A stretch of 64,000 nucleotides of DNA from Caenorhabditis remanei (taxonomy: Eukaryota > Nematoda > Chromadorea > Rhabditida > Rhabditidae), in NCBI RefSeq assembly GCF_010183535.1, contig NC_071331.1, positions 23,126,001-23,190,000 of the forward strand, read 5' to 3'. Numbering within the stretch: the first letter of the stretch is position 1; the number at the start of each line of letters is the position of its first letter. Shown here piece by piece: positions 22,812 to 33,776 of this stretch. The notes under the pieces are model-generated. The model was not told where the DNA came from and did no database searches. It worked only from the letters and a program-made list of their open reading frames with translations. The position numbers and the translations under genes were made by a program.

Positions 22812-23267
22812 CTGTATTAACTTTGAAAAGCAAAATTAAGTAATGAGGTTGAAACAGAAATCTTTAGAGCGCTCACTTAATCTATAATAATTGCAACAAC
22901 AAGAAATTATTCGAATTAAAAATGAATTTTGGAACATCATAATATTATTCACCAAAACTATGCAATGTGGAGAAAAAAATCATAGTTCTAGAAGAACTCT
23001 GCTGAAATATAATTGTAAGAGAGTTTTTTATAATATTTTTATCTGTCAGATTCAAAAACAGGATATGTATTACGCTATTATAGTGAAAAAACGATTGTTC
23101 CTAATGCGAATCATCGAATAGTGGTGCAGAAAAAGGTTTAATTTCTGTTTTTCTTGAAACAGCATTTGTTTTCTTAATCTATTATAATATTTCGATTTCA
23201 GATATACAGGTTTCTGATAATTTAGCAAAAGCCTATAAAATAAAGTTAACTAATTTCAAAAATCTGA

Positions 23268-24958
23268 CTAGCGTCCCGAGCCTAACGGCTCGCTCCGCCA
23301 GACTCGGCTGCGCCTCGAGCCCAGTGCTTAGCAAGTTTTACTTTCAAATGTTGGTTTTTAATAAGTGGCAAGTGAAAGTTGAATTTATTACCAAGAATTT
23401 AAGCCTCTGAGTTCGAAACAATGTATACCCGTTGGTTCCGCAATTTTTTTTTGTGTTCGATCGAAAAACCCGGCATTTTTCTTCGTCTCAGTGTTGAAAA
23501 CGCTATCACGGAGGGCGTCCGGTTTCGATATTTTTGATTGAACTTTTTGGTTCTATTCCAGTTTAGATGTCCTTCGAATAATCAGACGCCCCTTGAACAC
23601 TTTCAGTGATTATTACTGTTGATGGGACGTTTAAATATTTTTTGGGACGTCTAAATATTCACAACTATATTTTGGAATTTCAAGGGACGTCTAAACATTT
23701 GAAAGGACGTTTCAAAAATACTTGAGTTTGAAAGGACGTTTAAGTGTTTCAAGGGACGTCAAGTGTTTTTTGGGACACTCGAGTTTTTAAAGGACATCTA
23801 AACTGGAATAGAGGCGACTTTTTGGTTCCATTAGATCTCGAAAGGTTTAGATCGGTGTCAAAAACTCAAAACAATTGAGTAAACCCTGTTCCCAGGACAG
23901 GAAACCGAGTGAATCTCATTTCACCAAAAACAGCAAAATTCGGGTTACTGAAAGTTTTACCGACTAAAGGTGCTTTTAATTTTAAATGGTTCGATAAAGG
24001 TTTTTTGTATACATTTCTTTTTTCGGATCCACAAATTTTGCAAAACTGAGTGAGTTACAGTCGGCTAATGATTTGGCCAGAAAAATCTCTTTGAATCCAA
24101 TAGGTATGAAGTGAGCGATTACGGTGGGTGGAGCTTTGCCGTGCGAGCTCAACTTTTTTTCTTGCTTTTTAAAATTTTTCTTTCGATTATCTGCTTACGC
24201 TTTAGATTCGCTGACCATTCTGTATATATAAATTAAGAAATGAAAAAAATATTAAGAAATGAAATTTTTTAAATTAAGAAAAAAAAAAAAATTTTTTTTT
24301 TAACCTTCACGTCATTTTTACGTAATTTTTAAATTTGCTCCTTTTTTGAGGTTATTTGAGTGTAACTCGAAGCCATCAGATCCGATTTGAAATCTAATTT
24401 TTTAGCCATCTTTCCCATGCCAAGTTACATAACTGTACCAAATTCCAAAGTTCTCGGTTCAATACAACTCGAGATATCGAGAGAAAAGTAAAAAAATCGA
24501 GAAAAAAAGTTGAGCTCACACTTTTATGGCTGTAAATCTTATTTTTCCAGATATCCAAATAATTTTTACATGTCTCGATAGCCAGATTTTCAGAGATCTT
24601 AAGTCCAGAAAATCCCACAGAAATGTTCAAAGCTGGCGCCGTAAGAAATAGGAAACGGCGAAAATCGAGAATTTCTCAAGCCATTTATTTTAGAGGAAAA
24701 AGTTGTTCTCGGTTTTGTGCCCATAACTTTGGTCTGAATACTCCGAACACACCCCCTCCGAGTCGCCACATCCGTATTAACTTTTGAAGTAAATTAAAAA
24801 AAGAATTTTTTCAAAATCTCAACAACGAAAAAAGTTATTCAAAAAATGACTGCACCTCAAATTTTTTGACAGAATTATCGACATTTTTGGCGAAGCTCCG
24901 CCTACCGAAATCGGCATCCTCATACCAACGTGATTTAAAGAGAGGGGGTGATATCCCC
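23268..24958. other. 1.69-kb unidentified insertion in a duplicated piRNA block
   Basis: The paralogous block at 16860-16950 continues from AATTTCAAAAATCTGA into ACAATC...CAGTACTTTTTAG. Here the two halves are separated by 1.69 kb of unrelated sequence. It begins with a GC-rich stretch (CCGAGCCTAACGGCTCGCTC), lacks CTGTTTCA cores and has no long frame. I see no terminal inverted repeat, LTR or Helitron end. Confidence 0.55.
23560..23814. mobile_element. Nested repeat of GGGACGTYTAA units
   Basis: CTATTCCAGTTTAGATGTCC at the left and its complement at the right enclose about ten degenerate GGGACGT(C/T)TAA units. It lies inside the 23268-24958 insertion. Confidence 0.6.
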
Positions 24959-25795
24959 AACAATATTTTTTGTAACAGTACTTTTTAGAATAGTTTTGTT
25001 GCAGTTTCAACAAAGTTCAAATTGATTTTCAGTTATTTCATCTCCAGGTGTTAACAAAAACAAGAGTGTTTAAAAAACAAAAATGTGATTGTGGAAAAAT
25101 GCAATTTTGCGAATTAACAAAAAAGTAAACATTTATAGCAGTATTAGTGTTTTTTGAAACAGTAGATTTTCTTGATTAAGTTTGAATCAAACCCAGATAA
25201 ATGAGATAACATAGATGCACGATTTTAAAAAGTCACTATTTCAGAGCTGGCTAAATGAAAAATTCACAAAAACTATTGGTTTGTATAGTTGAAACATTTT
25301 TATAAAAAATTTTTGACACAGGAAAAACATTTCAGAATTTGAATGCTGTTTCTGAATAAAAATAATTGAGTTATCGGTGTTGGCTTCTCGCTAATACTGC
25401 TATTCGCTTAGGCCTCTGTTTCCTTTTTCTAAAACAGTGAATTCGGAAAGAAAACTTTTTAAAAATAGCACAACAGCCGTAATACCGTATTTTTTACTTG
25501 TCCGTAGTCAGAACTGAACTGAGAAAGAGAGTTTATGGAAAATGATTAACAATATTTTTGAAAAAGAGAAAAAACGAGTTAAAAAACAATTATTCGCCTG
25601 CAGTCAAAAGATAATTAATTGCAGTATCCCACTGGCAGTGTATCTGTACTTGGTAATAAAAAAGTATTCTGTGAAACAAATAATTAAGGTTGTATGAAAC
25701 AGAAAATTTAAGTTGAAAGCTCAATAAAAAATATCATTGAACACCGATAGAAGATAACGACGGAGCAGAAAATCGAATTAGAAAATCTTTACTAT

Positions 25796-26406
25796 TAACA
25801 AACGCAAACGGCTGTATCAGAGTTGCGCGGAAGTGATTTTTTCTAAAACGGAAGTCGGAAGTCGGAAGTAAAATTTGTAATCCGGAAGTCGGAAGTCGGA
25901 AGTCGGAAGCAAAATTTTGAAAACGGAAGTCGGAAGTGAAAAATCGCCCGGAAGTCGGAACTCGGAAGTTGGAAGTCGGAAGTCGGAAGTAGATTTTTTC
26001 GCAAAGATTCAAAAACTCCTAGAAAAAGTTCATAAAATTCGCGAAAATCAGTGAAAAATTAGTTTTTGGCTGAAGAAAAGCTCATTTTCTGTCTTATTAG
26101 ACCATTTTTCCTTCTATTTCTGCGAGATGTACTTTTCCGAAATCCCACAATTATGGAATGACGGAAGTCGGAAGTAAACATCCGAAAACGGAAGTCGGAA
26201 GTAGGAAGTGAAAAACAGCCCGGAAGTCGGAAGTCGGAAGTCGGAAGTCGGAATTCCGCGCAACTCTGGGCTGTATGTTTGTTTGTCTGTCGCCGATCCT
26301 ACCGCCCTTCCTACTGAACCGATTTTTTCGAACTTGGACCAAAAGATCAGAAATTTTCACCTCGCCCGTCTATTTTTTTAGTTAGGTCCCGACTAGGTCA
26401 CTAGGT
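25796..26406 (+). mobile_element. Helitron 5' fragment interrupted by a hAT-like MITE
   Basis: TCTTTACTATTAACAAACGC begins at 25796, is split at 25818, and resumes at 26269 as CTGTATGTTTGTTTGTCTGT to about GACTAGGTCACTAGGT. There the 3' half is lost and sequence of the CATACTTGCAAA MITE family follows. Confidence 0.75.
25818..26268. mobile_element. hAT-like MITE inserted in a Helitron
   Basis: Ends CAGAGTTGCGCGG and CCGCGCAACTCTG, with a perfect 8-bp target duplication GGCTGTAT (25810-25817 and 26269-26276). The uninterrupted Helitron at 15304 reads GGCTGTATG once, confirming the insertion site. The interior is GGAAGTCGGAAG repeats. Confidence 0.92.
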
Positions 26407-26540
26407 AAGGTCACCGACATAGAACTCGTCGAGATCTACGTTTTGATATATTTTTCAGCTCATAATATAGAGTTTGAAGCGAGTTACGGGCCGGCCCTTG
26501 CCGGCCCGATTCGGCCCGGTTTGCAAGTATGGTTACAAGG
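26407..26540. repeat. Right-hand fragment of the CATACTTGCAAA MITE family
   Basis: GATATATTTTTCAGCTCATA through CCCGGTTTGCAAGTATGG matches the right part of 7750-8040. Confidence 0.6.
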
Positions 26541-26736
26541 CGTAAATATGAAAATGCGACTACTCTGTCAGGTATATTTCCTTCTAAAAAACTGTGAAAG
26601 GGGTAACATCGTTTTTGCAAAAGTTATGTTATACTAATGAACAAAATATTATTTCTAGGTTCTCAGCAAATCTATATGCAAATTTTTGAAATAGTCAAAG
26701 TTCTAACTCGTCAGTAAGGTAATGACTTGTTAGGGG

Positions 26737-27167
26737 TCCAAACTTTGACCTTGTTTTTCTCGAATACCAGGCCTCGAGGGCAAAAACTGAATATATATTT
26801 GGAATCAGCGTTTTCTCAGCTTTCCAATGATATACCGTAAATACTGTATTATAACGGCATGCCGTTATATTTTTCAACTGCCTCCCAGAGAAATTTTGAG
26901 GTTTTAAAAACTTATTAAAATTTACCAGAAAAACTTTTTTTGGGAGTTCTATCGGCTGATCAAGACGTTATCAATCACGCTCCTTCTAACCAGAAACAAG
27001 AAAAAACACCGGTATATTGATATTCATGAATTCTGAGTATTGATGGGGTGCCGTTATAATACAGGTGCCGTTATATTACAGGTGCCGTTATAATACAGTA
27101 TTTACGGTAGATCACGACCCATAACTCCACGGTCACTACCTGGAGGCCTTCTATAGTCAGAAAGTTT
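26737..27167 (-). mobile_element. CTAGGGAAGGTC-family fragment carrying a nested MITE
   Basis: It is in reverse orientation to the copy at 15868. It is interrupted at a TA by the element 26835-27107. Confidence 0.65.
26835..27107. mobile_element. Tc/mariner-like MITE nested in an older MITE
   Basis: Ends CCGTAAATACTGTATTATAA and TTATAATACAGTATTTACGG are perfect inverted repeats flanked by TA. GGTGCCGTTATA units are repeated near the right end. Confidence 0.85.
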
Positions 27168-27577
27168 GAGAAATCAATATGACTTACAGTATTTCAGCTG
27201 TCATTGATATCTTCCGCTTATCGGATGTTTCATTCTTCTGGAGCGATTTGCCTGCAAAAAAGTTAGTGGTTTTGAAAAGTTCATGATAGTTTATCAAATT
27301 TCTGGAAAAAAGTACTGTTTCAAGATTTTGACACAAGTTTTAGGCATTATAATTTTGAAGATACAGAGAGGTTTTGCAAAGAACAACGTCCTGGATTCGA
27401 AAAGTCAGCTACAGTATTAATTGTAGTAACAAAATAGATTAGTTTTTCAAAACAATCAATATAAATTTGATGAATGAAACATGCAAAACAAGAGTTGGTT
27501 TTAGAAATTGAACTGTTTCCAATATTTCTATTAAAACACGTTCATACGAAAACTAATCCGCTAAAATTAGTTTATTA

Positions 27578-27675
27578 GCTCACCACAATTCTTACAACTG
27601 CGCTCCACCGAAATTCCCTTGAGAAATGTCTCTCAATTTCGCCCACGATTTTCTTCGGGTTCGGTAGAGCGCGGT
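27578..27675. mobile_element. Shortened MITE of the GCGCTCYACCGAAA family
   Basis: TTCTTACAACTGCGCTCCAC with GGTTCGGTAGAGCGCGGTAG; the right terminus is cut short. Confidence 0.5.
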
Positions 27676-28004
27676 AGGGTATATTTCATAATGCAGGTTT
27701 ACTTCATTAATTAAATGCTTTTTTATAACATGCGGCTAATTAAACAATTCAAAAAAACTTTAAAAATATGCCTTTAAGAAATGCTTTGGTAATGAGAAAA
27801 TTTGATTTAGCAAAATTTGTAAAAACAACGAAAATTATATTTTAAGTTTGTCACAAATTAGTTAACATTGATAAACAGTTTAGGTCAACTAGATAATATA
27901 GATTGGCATAATTTAAAAAAATTGTTTTGATAATTTAAAATTCTGATTAACATACGAATTCGCAATTGATATTGAATGGAAGTTGTTACTTAAATAACAT
28001 TTTT

Positions 28005-28610
28005 TGGCTGAAACAGTAAAAGATTTTATGTTTTAGCAAATTTTGGAACAGTTTAGTCAGTATGAAACAGTTATCGTAAAACAACTAGAATATCGAATGT
28101 TTTCAATATTTAATTAGTATAAAAGTAGCTAAACAGAAATTGCATGCACGCTTGGAAGCTTATTGGTGGAATATAGTTTTTTTTAAACAAAGAAATTAGT
28201 CGAAACAGTGAAAAATAATTTATCAAAAATGAATTTCGGGAATTCAAATCGGCAGACGAAAAACTTCAGCACAAATTTTATCGATAGGATGTTCGTATTA
28301 AACTCCGTAACAGTAGTCATATGCATTTCTAATAGAAAAAATGGCTTCATCAAATCCAAAAATCATGGAACGCGTCTTCAATATGTTTGGAAACAGTCAA
28401 AATAATTATTAATTGTTACAGAAGTTTCAAAAGCAAATAAAGCTCAAAATGACGTACTGTTAATAACAGATTTAATATCACTTTACGTTTTACATTATTT
28501 TGAAACAGTAAAAAAGTTTTTATGGTCTAAACTGTTGACGACAAATTAGTAGTGGAATATCAAGAAAATGTTTTGAAATGTTTATGAAACAGTAATGAAA
28601 AAGCTTATCA
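28005..28610. repeat. Duplicated piRNA-motif block, copy 2
   Basis: Counterpart of 20985-21545. A further piece at 29095-29215 matches 19845-19950, so the blocks were reordered. Confidence 0.7.
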
Positions 28611-28913
28611 GATGCTACAGTAACTGTATATTCTTGTCACATGTCTGTCTGTGTGTCTGTTCTCCTCAAAAAGCTTATACTGGCAATAGTGTGTTTAAAA
28701 TCACAGAGATTATATTTATACTAGTAATAGTCGTCTGTATCGGCCCCTCTTCTTAGATCGCGTAAGTATATACAGTATAATGGGAATACCAAATTTGCTT
28801 CGTTCATTTTTGTTATGAAAATTTTTTGAAATAGTAAAATATTTTAGCTTCAATTTTAACTTAATTAACTTTTATTTTGCTGGCAAGACTTAAAACATGT
28901 GAGCTGGAATTAG

Positions 28914-28934
28914 ATTATCCAGTATTACGGTTAA
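28914..28934 (-). ncRNA. Candidate 21U-RNA
   Basis: Core at 28972-28979 (minus); single YRNT (TAAT), 5' U at 28934. Confidence 0.3.
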
Positions 28935-29264
28935 TTACTGATACTTTCAATGTGACAAGAAATAAATCTTTTGAAACAGTGCACATTTTGAAAATCCATT
29001 AAAAATCTATTCCCATTAAAGTCTTGCTACAAAGTATGCAAATTGTGTCCAGGTACAAAAAACTATTACTGTTTCAAAATTTTCAAAAAACAGTGCAAAT
29101 CAGTGATACTGTGATATTTCGTTACGTTCTAAATTGTAATTAAAGAATTTACAGTATCAAAATTTTTTCATAGCTGATACTATTCAGTAACTCTAAATTT
29201 GCTATGCCTGAAACATGACTATAGTAACATTGTAAGAGTTGATGGCCAAGGAAAGCAAGTTTAC

Positions 29265-29430
29265 TGTTGTGGCGTGAACTAGCATGGCCTAGCCTAGTGA
29301 TAAACCCTGAGGTCATACGTGGCAAGAAGATCTGTCCATGTCAGCCGAGAGAACTAATAGTTTTCGGTTATTCCTTATGTAAATAAATGGTTATTTATAC
29401 TCCACTCTCCTGCCACCTAGCGATATAACA
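29265..29430 (+). mobile_element. Solo LTR, 166 bp
   Basis: TGTTGTGGCG...GATATAACA has TGTT/AACA ends and a perfect 5-bp target duplication TTTAC (29260-29264, 29431-29435). AATAAA lies near the 3' end. No internal retrotransposon sequence remains. Confidence 0.8.
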
Positions 29431-29516
29431 TTTACAAAAACTAGTCTCATAAGTAAACAGCTTTATTTTGCTGGAAATAGTGAAAAATATTATAAGAAGA
29501 AGTTTTAAAGCCAAAT

Positions 29517-29990
29517 GTGTCGTGGAATTAATAGGTCTTAATTCACGACCTTGAGTATTAAGCCTGGTCCATTGCCAGATTTACACAATTTACTCAAAAT
29601 ATAATAAACAATAAAATGAACACTAACAACCAAATAACGTGAACCGTGACCGCAACCAATACAGTTCCGGGCGTGCTCTCCTAAACTCAACCTGGTGACC
29701 TTATGATAACGATCGCTCTAAATTCTGTGCATAAAAGGAAGAGGAAGCCGTCAGAAGTCGTCGTCTCTCGAACATTCACTCACCGATGTTCTACCGTGGA
29801 AACCGATGAACCTTAGGCACAATGACTCCGAGGATCTTCTTATCTGCCTGCGGAAGCTTTATCAAGCTCAAACCACCTCCAATACGGACAAACCAGCCGC
29901 CCATGAGAAGCAGATCTACCGAAGAAGCCTCGACTATTGATGACAAAGTGTATTCTCCTCTTTCTGTTACTCTCATATACTAAGTTTGAC
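29517..29990 (+). mobile_element. Possible LTR-retrotransposon 5' remnant
   Basis: The segment is GC-richer than its flanks. It has GCATAAAAGG near 29727, then a TGGAAACCGATG stretch that could be a primer site. A short open frame from about 29806 follows (start MNLRHNDSEDLLICLRKLY), broken after some 44 residues. I could not define LTR ends or a target duplication. A fragment of another mobile element is equally possible. Confidence 0.3.
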
Positions 29991-30158
29991 ACGGGCCCAC
30001 CGTCCCTCAAAGGTGTCATTACAAAATGAATTATATAACATTTCGCATTCTGCAATTCTTTTGAAACGATGATGCCTCGATTCAGAACTGGTACGAACCT
30101 GAACCGTCGAATCTAGGCCTAATGGCTATTTCGGGCAGTTCTAATTTGGGGCGGCACA

Positions 30159-30442
30159 CATGGTTGGGAAATTCCGGGCCGGGCCGACTGAAAATTTTCC
30201 TCGAAATTTGGATTTTTTTTTTAAATTGTTGAATTTTTTTTTTAATTTTTTGCGAAAAAGTGGATTTTTCGACTGTGTTTTAGAACATCGGTAAAAGTCT
30301 TAGCGTACGAGAAATTTTGACTTTTTTAAAATGAAAATTTTGCAGAAATTTGTGAAAAAATGGTGCACATTTTTTGAATCCGGGCCGACCGGGCCGGGCC
30401 GGGCCGGAAGAATTTTTGTCAGCCCGGAATTTCCCAACTCTG
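30159..30442. mobile_element. hAT-like MITE with CCGGGCC arms
   Basis: Ends CATGGTTGGGAAATTCCGGG and CCCGGAATTTCCCAACTCTG. Flanking octamers GCGGCACA and GCTGCACA agree at 7 of 8. Confidence 0.8.
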
Positions 30443-30886
30443 GCTGCACATTTGAAACGTTAAAAGCATTTGTTAATTTCATAAAATCGACAGGAGAGTA
30501 GTAGATAATCAAAACTATGAACTTTTGAAATTTCTATGAAACAGTGATTAAAAAAACTTTCAGACACGGTAACACTATAATCCTGTTAGATGTCCCTCTG
30601 TCTGTCTGTCTGCCAGTGTGTCCCGATTTCCAACCGAAAAAACTCAAACTCCAAAAAAGACGTCTCCAACTTTTTTTTTTGTTTTCTCCAGAAGACATGT
30701 CGTCTTGACTTGACGAATTGAATTGAGTGGAACGGCTAGTAGACAGGGACAGGAAAATTTATATATGTATGTAAGGAGTAGAAGATATACACAAGAAATT
30801 GAAATTGAGAACAGAAAGACAAAGAGAAAAAACTGGAATTAGAAGTTTTGAAAGAAATTGGAAATTCCGACCAGAAATGCATTATA

Positions 30887-31245
30887 TACCGTGTTCTCTG
30901 TAAGACTCAAGCAAAATGTGCCAGAGGAGCAGATTGTAATATTAATATGTACTATGGGTCTCTAGTAACCCATATCCACATTATTGAATATGTTTTGAAA
31001 CTTTGTGAAAATACTTGATGAAACATGGTGAAAATTTCAGCTTTCTACGACATAATTGAAAAAAATTCCGTGAGCACCTACCGTACCCTTTGAGCACCAA
31101 CCGTACTACCGTACCCGCGAACCGGGAGCCAATAATGTGGATATGGGTTACTAGAGACTCATAGTACATGTTTGTATAAAAATGCAAGTCCTAGACCCCT
31201 ATGTACTATGACGATGCTCGAGTCTTACAGAGAACGCGTTATATT
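30887..31245. mobile_element. Foldback MITE
   Basis: The outer arms TTCTCTGTAAGACTC and GAGTCTTACAGAGAA pair. The inner arms at about 30952-30985 and 31131-31170 (GTAACCCATATCCACATTAT and complement) pair perfectly. Confidence 0.7.
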
Positions 31246-31449
31246 GGAGCAAAAAATGAGGAGGTCTGTATGTGTCAGACATCCGGATACACAGACAGAC
31301 AAGCGGATGGAGTTCTGTTTGACTAAAATCAAGTCAGTTTACAGTATTTTGTTGTCTGTCTGTATGTCTGTGGGTTCAAATGTCCAATAAAACTGACAAT
31401 TTACTGTTTCAATAAAGTTTCATATTTTGAAAACGTCTTATAGATTTAA

Positions 31450-31470
31450 TGGGTGCCTAATCCACATAAC
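31450..31470 (+). ncRNA. Candidate 21U-RNA
   Basis: Core at 31404-31411; single YRNT (TAAT, 31447-31450). Confidence 0.35.
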
Positions 31471-31621
31471 TACTAATAATTTTACATCCAGACACACAGA
31501 CAGACGTGTTAACTGGAAAAGTTACAATATTATTGAAGATATTATATTTTATAAAAAATTTCAGAAAAAAATTCTCTGTTTCAACTGAAAATCAGAATAA
31601 TTGAACAATTTCAATCATCGC

Positions 31622-31642
31622 TGCACGCTGAATTTCATCTGT
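31622..31642 (+). ncRNA. Candidate 21U-RNA
   Basis: Core at 31576-31583; YRNT CGCT ending at 31622. Confidence 0.3.
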
Positions 31643-31815
31643 TTGGAAACTTTGTTAATGAGGTTTTCGAAATTCCTTTTATCCTTTTCTGAAAGAACGT
31701 ATAACTAAGGACCTCCGGACACACACATACCGACTTATTCTGGTTGTGAGATTTCAAGTAAAACAATTTACTGTTTCATTGCAAAATTATTTTTTTGGTC
31801 ATGTTGCTATAACAA

Positions 31816-31836
31816 TTGCACCTTTTTCAGAATGGT
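31816..31836 (+). ncRNA. Candidate 21U-RNA
   Basis: Core at 31771-31778; single YRNT (CAAT, 31813-31816). Confidence 0.35.
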
Positions 31837-31997
31837 GACAACACCGTATTTAACTATTTTCGTTACAGTATATTTCATGGTTTTTCTTGAGTAGATTTAC
31901 GAGAGTTTTCAAAACGTTCCACACATCGGTTAAAAATATGATGTAATTTACTGTTTCAACATTTTTTTTTAGTTTTGTGTTGATTATTTGAAAACAG

Positions 31998-32018
31998 TCG
32001 TGTCATTTCCTCATTCAT
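31998..32018 (+). ncRNA. Candidate 21U-RNA
   Basis: Core at 31951-31958; single YRNT (CAGT, 31995-31998). Confidence 0.35.
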
Positions 32019-32093
32019 TTCTAGACAGAAAACAAAAAATGACTGTTTCACTGACTTAAATTTTAAAACAGAATAATATTAGCAAGTTCTCGC

Positions 32094-32114
32094 TAATAAG
32101 GGCTCTCTAAATGT
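32094..32114 (+). ncRNA. Candidate 21U-RNA
   Basis: Core at 32043-32050; single YRNT (CGCT, 32091-32094). Confidence 0.3.
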
Positions 32115-33020
32115 TATCGTTTTATGCAAATCTTCAAATCTTATGATTGAGCTGGTGACGGACAGCAATTAGATCCATTGGATTAATTAACAAGGTTGCC
32201 CCTTCTGTTAATAATTATTTGTTTTCTTGGGAAGGGTAATCTAGTATGAGTAGAAGTAGACGAGCAACGGTTTAAAGGCGCATAGACGTTTATGCGAAAA
32301 AAGTCCCGTCGCGACAGCCGCCCACGCTATGCGCGAGCCGGTCATTTTTTCCTCATTCTAAGTGTTAACGGGAGTTGTATCTGACCAGACCGTTAGGCGG
32401 GATTTCCGAAACACGAAACCCAATAAATTCTGTAATATCGAATATTGTTAATAATCAACTATCTTCTTTTTAGCCTAGGACCAAAGAAAACTAATTCTCT
32501 CGACCCGAATGGGGAGAAAAAATGGTATAAAAGTGAAAGCGTTTTCAAAAAATGACTGTTTCATTTCTTCCTCTTGTATTATATAAAACGTGCTGATAAT
32601 AGATAGAAATGAGTTTTTTTTCTAGGGAAATTTTATGAAAAACGGTTTGGTAGTCATAAAAAGGCTTTCAAGTTGAAAATAGCAAGCGTTTGGAATGTAA
32701 AAAATTGAGTTTAAAATGTTTTGGAGGATTCATAATTTTCAAGCTACATATTTTTTACTGTTTCAAACTAAAACTTTCAAATTTCTTGATTATTCTGTTG
32801 ATAGTTCATTTTTTGTTTCCTGATACATTTAACTTTTTTTGAAAAACGACTGTTTTCATTTCATAAATTTACTGTTTCAGAATAGACTGTAGAGTTGTGA
32901 AAAAGCAGAATTTTTCAATAGTGCATGGAAGAGACATTTTTGAAATAATTACTGTTTTGCAATCCCTATTTCTTACTATTAGAGACAAACATGTTTGTAG
33001 TACTGTAATATTTTGCTTAA

Positions 33021-33402
33021 AGGGGGACTGCGGTATTCCAAAAGTTGTGATTTTTTTATATGGATCGACTCAGAATTTTGTAGAAAAGAGAAAAGTCTCT
33101 TGGAGCCAGGTCCGAAAATTAGTCTTAAGCGAGTTATGAGACCTCAAAGTGTCAAAAAAGGGTCTCTCGCATGGAATTTTTCATTATATTTCAATATTTT
33201 TTCACGTGCACGGCGAGAGAATTTTACGTTGAAATATAATGAAAAATTCCATGCGAGAGACCCTTTTTTAACACTTTGAGGCTTCATAACTCGTAACAGA
33301 CTAATTTTCGGATCTGGCTCCAAGAGACTTTTCTCTTTTCTACAAAATTCTAAGTCGATTCATATCAAAACATCTCAATTTTTGGAATACCGGTGTCCCC
33401 CT
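33021..33402. mobile_element. Long-arm foldback MITE with TTAA duplication
   Basis: AGGGGGACTGCGG and CCGGTGTCCCCCT begin arms of about 180 bp that pair almost to the centre (CATGGAATTTTTCATTATAT and complement). TTAA flanks both sides (33017-33020, 33403-33406), as in piggyBac-like and PALTTAA-type elements. Confidence 0.8.
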
Positions 33403-33540
33403 TTAAAAAATTAAAATTCCTGCTTTCTAGTAAACTGAAACTAAACTCTGATACAGTTACAATTTGAAATTTCCTATCTTTTAGTAAAACTTTACTGTTT
33501 CAAGAAATTTATGAGATTGGAAATTGATTTTTTAAATTGA

Positions 33541-33561
33541 TGGGACAGAACTCAAAAAGAA
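33541..33561 (+). ncRNA. Candidate 21U-RNA
   Basis: Core at 33495-33502; single YRNT (TGAT, 33538-33541). Confidence 0.3.
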
Positions 33562-33776
33562 AAAATCAAAAAAAATTACTTGAACATCCAAAATTATAAA
33601 GTTGCAAAAGAAACCAGGTAGGAAAAGTATGAAAACTTTTCGTTAAATTTTGAAACCGTACATTTTTTCCAATTTTTTTTCTAAAGTTCGTAGAAAGTTG
33701 ATAATCGGGTAAGCATCAATTACAGAAAATAAGACATTCAAATCTGAGCACATTGTTGTAACCAACTTTTTAAAGT

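Larger units (their letters stand above)
18785..25702 (-). promoter_or_regulatory. 21U-RNA promoter motif cluster, mainly minus strand
   Basis: Minus cores lie at 18785, 19507, 20282, 21028, 21201, 21272, 21347, 21516, 22850, 23155, 25155 and 25695; plus cores only at 18833 and 21630. No gene is visible from 18.5 to 26 kb. What is not motif field is MITE or the insertion at 23268-24958. Confidence 0.8.
27315..30544. promoter_or_regulatory. 21U-RNA promoter motifs, mainly minus strand
   Basis: Minus cores lie at 28009, 28063, 28501, 28585, 28972 and 30537; plus cores at 27315 and 29069. Confidence 0.75.

Noticed and set aside
29840..30055. 71-aa minus-strand open frame
   Set aside because: It opposes the short plus-strand frame of the putative retrotransposon remnant and shows no motif.
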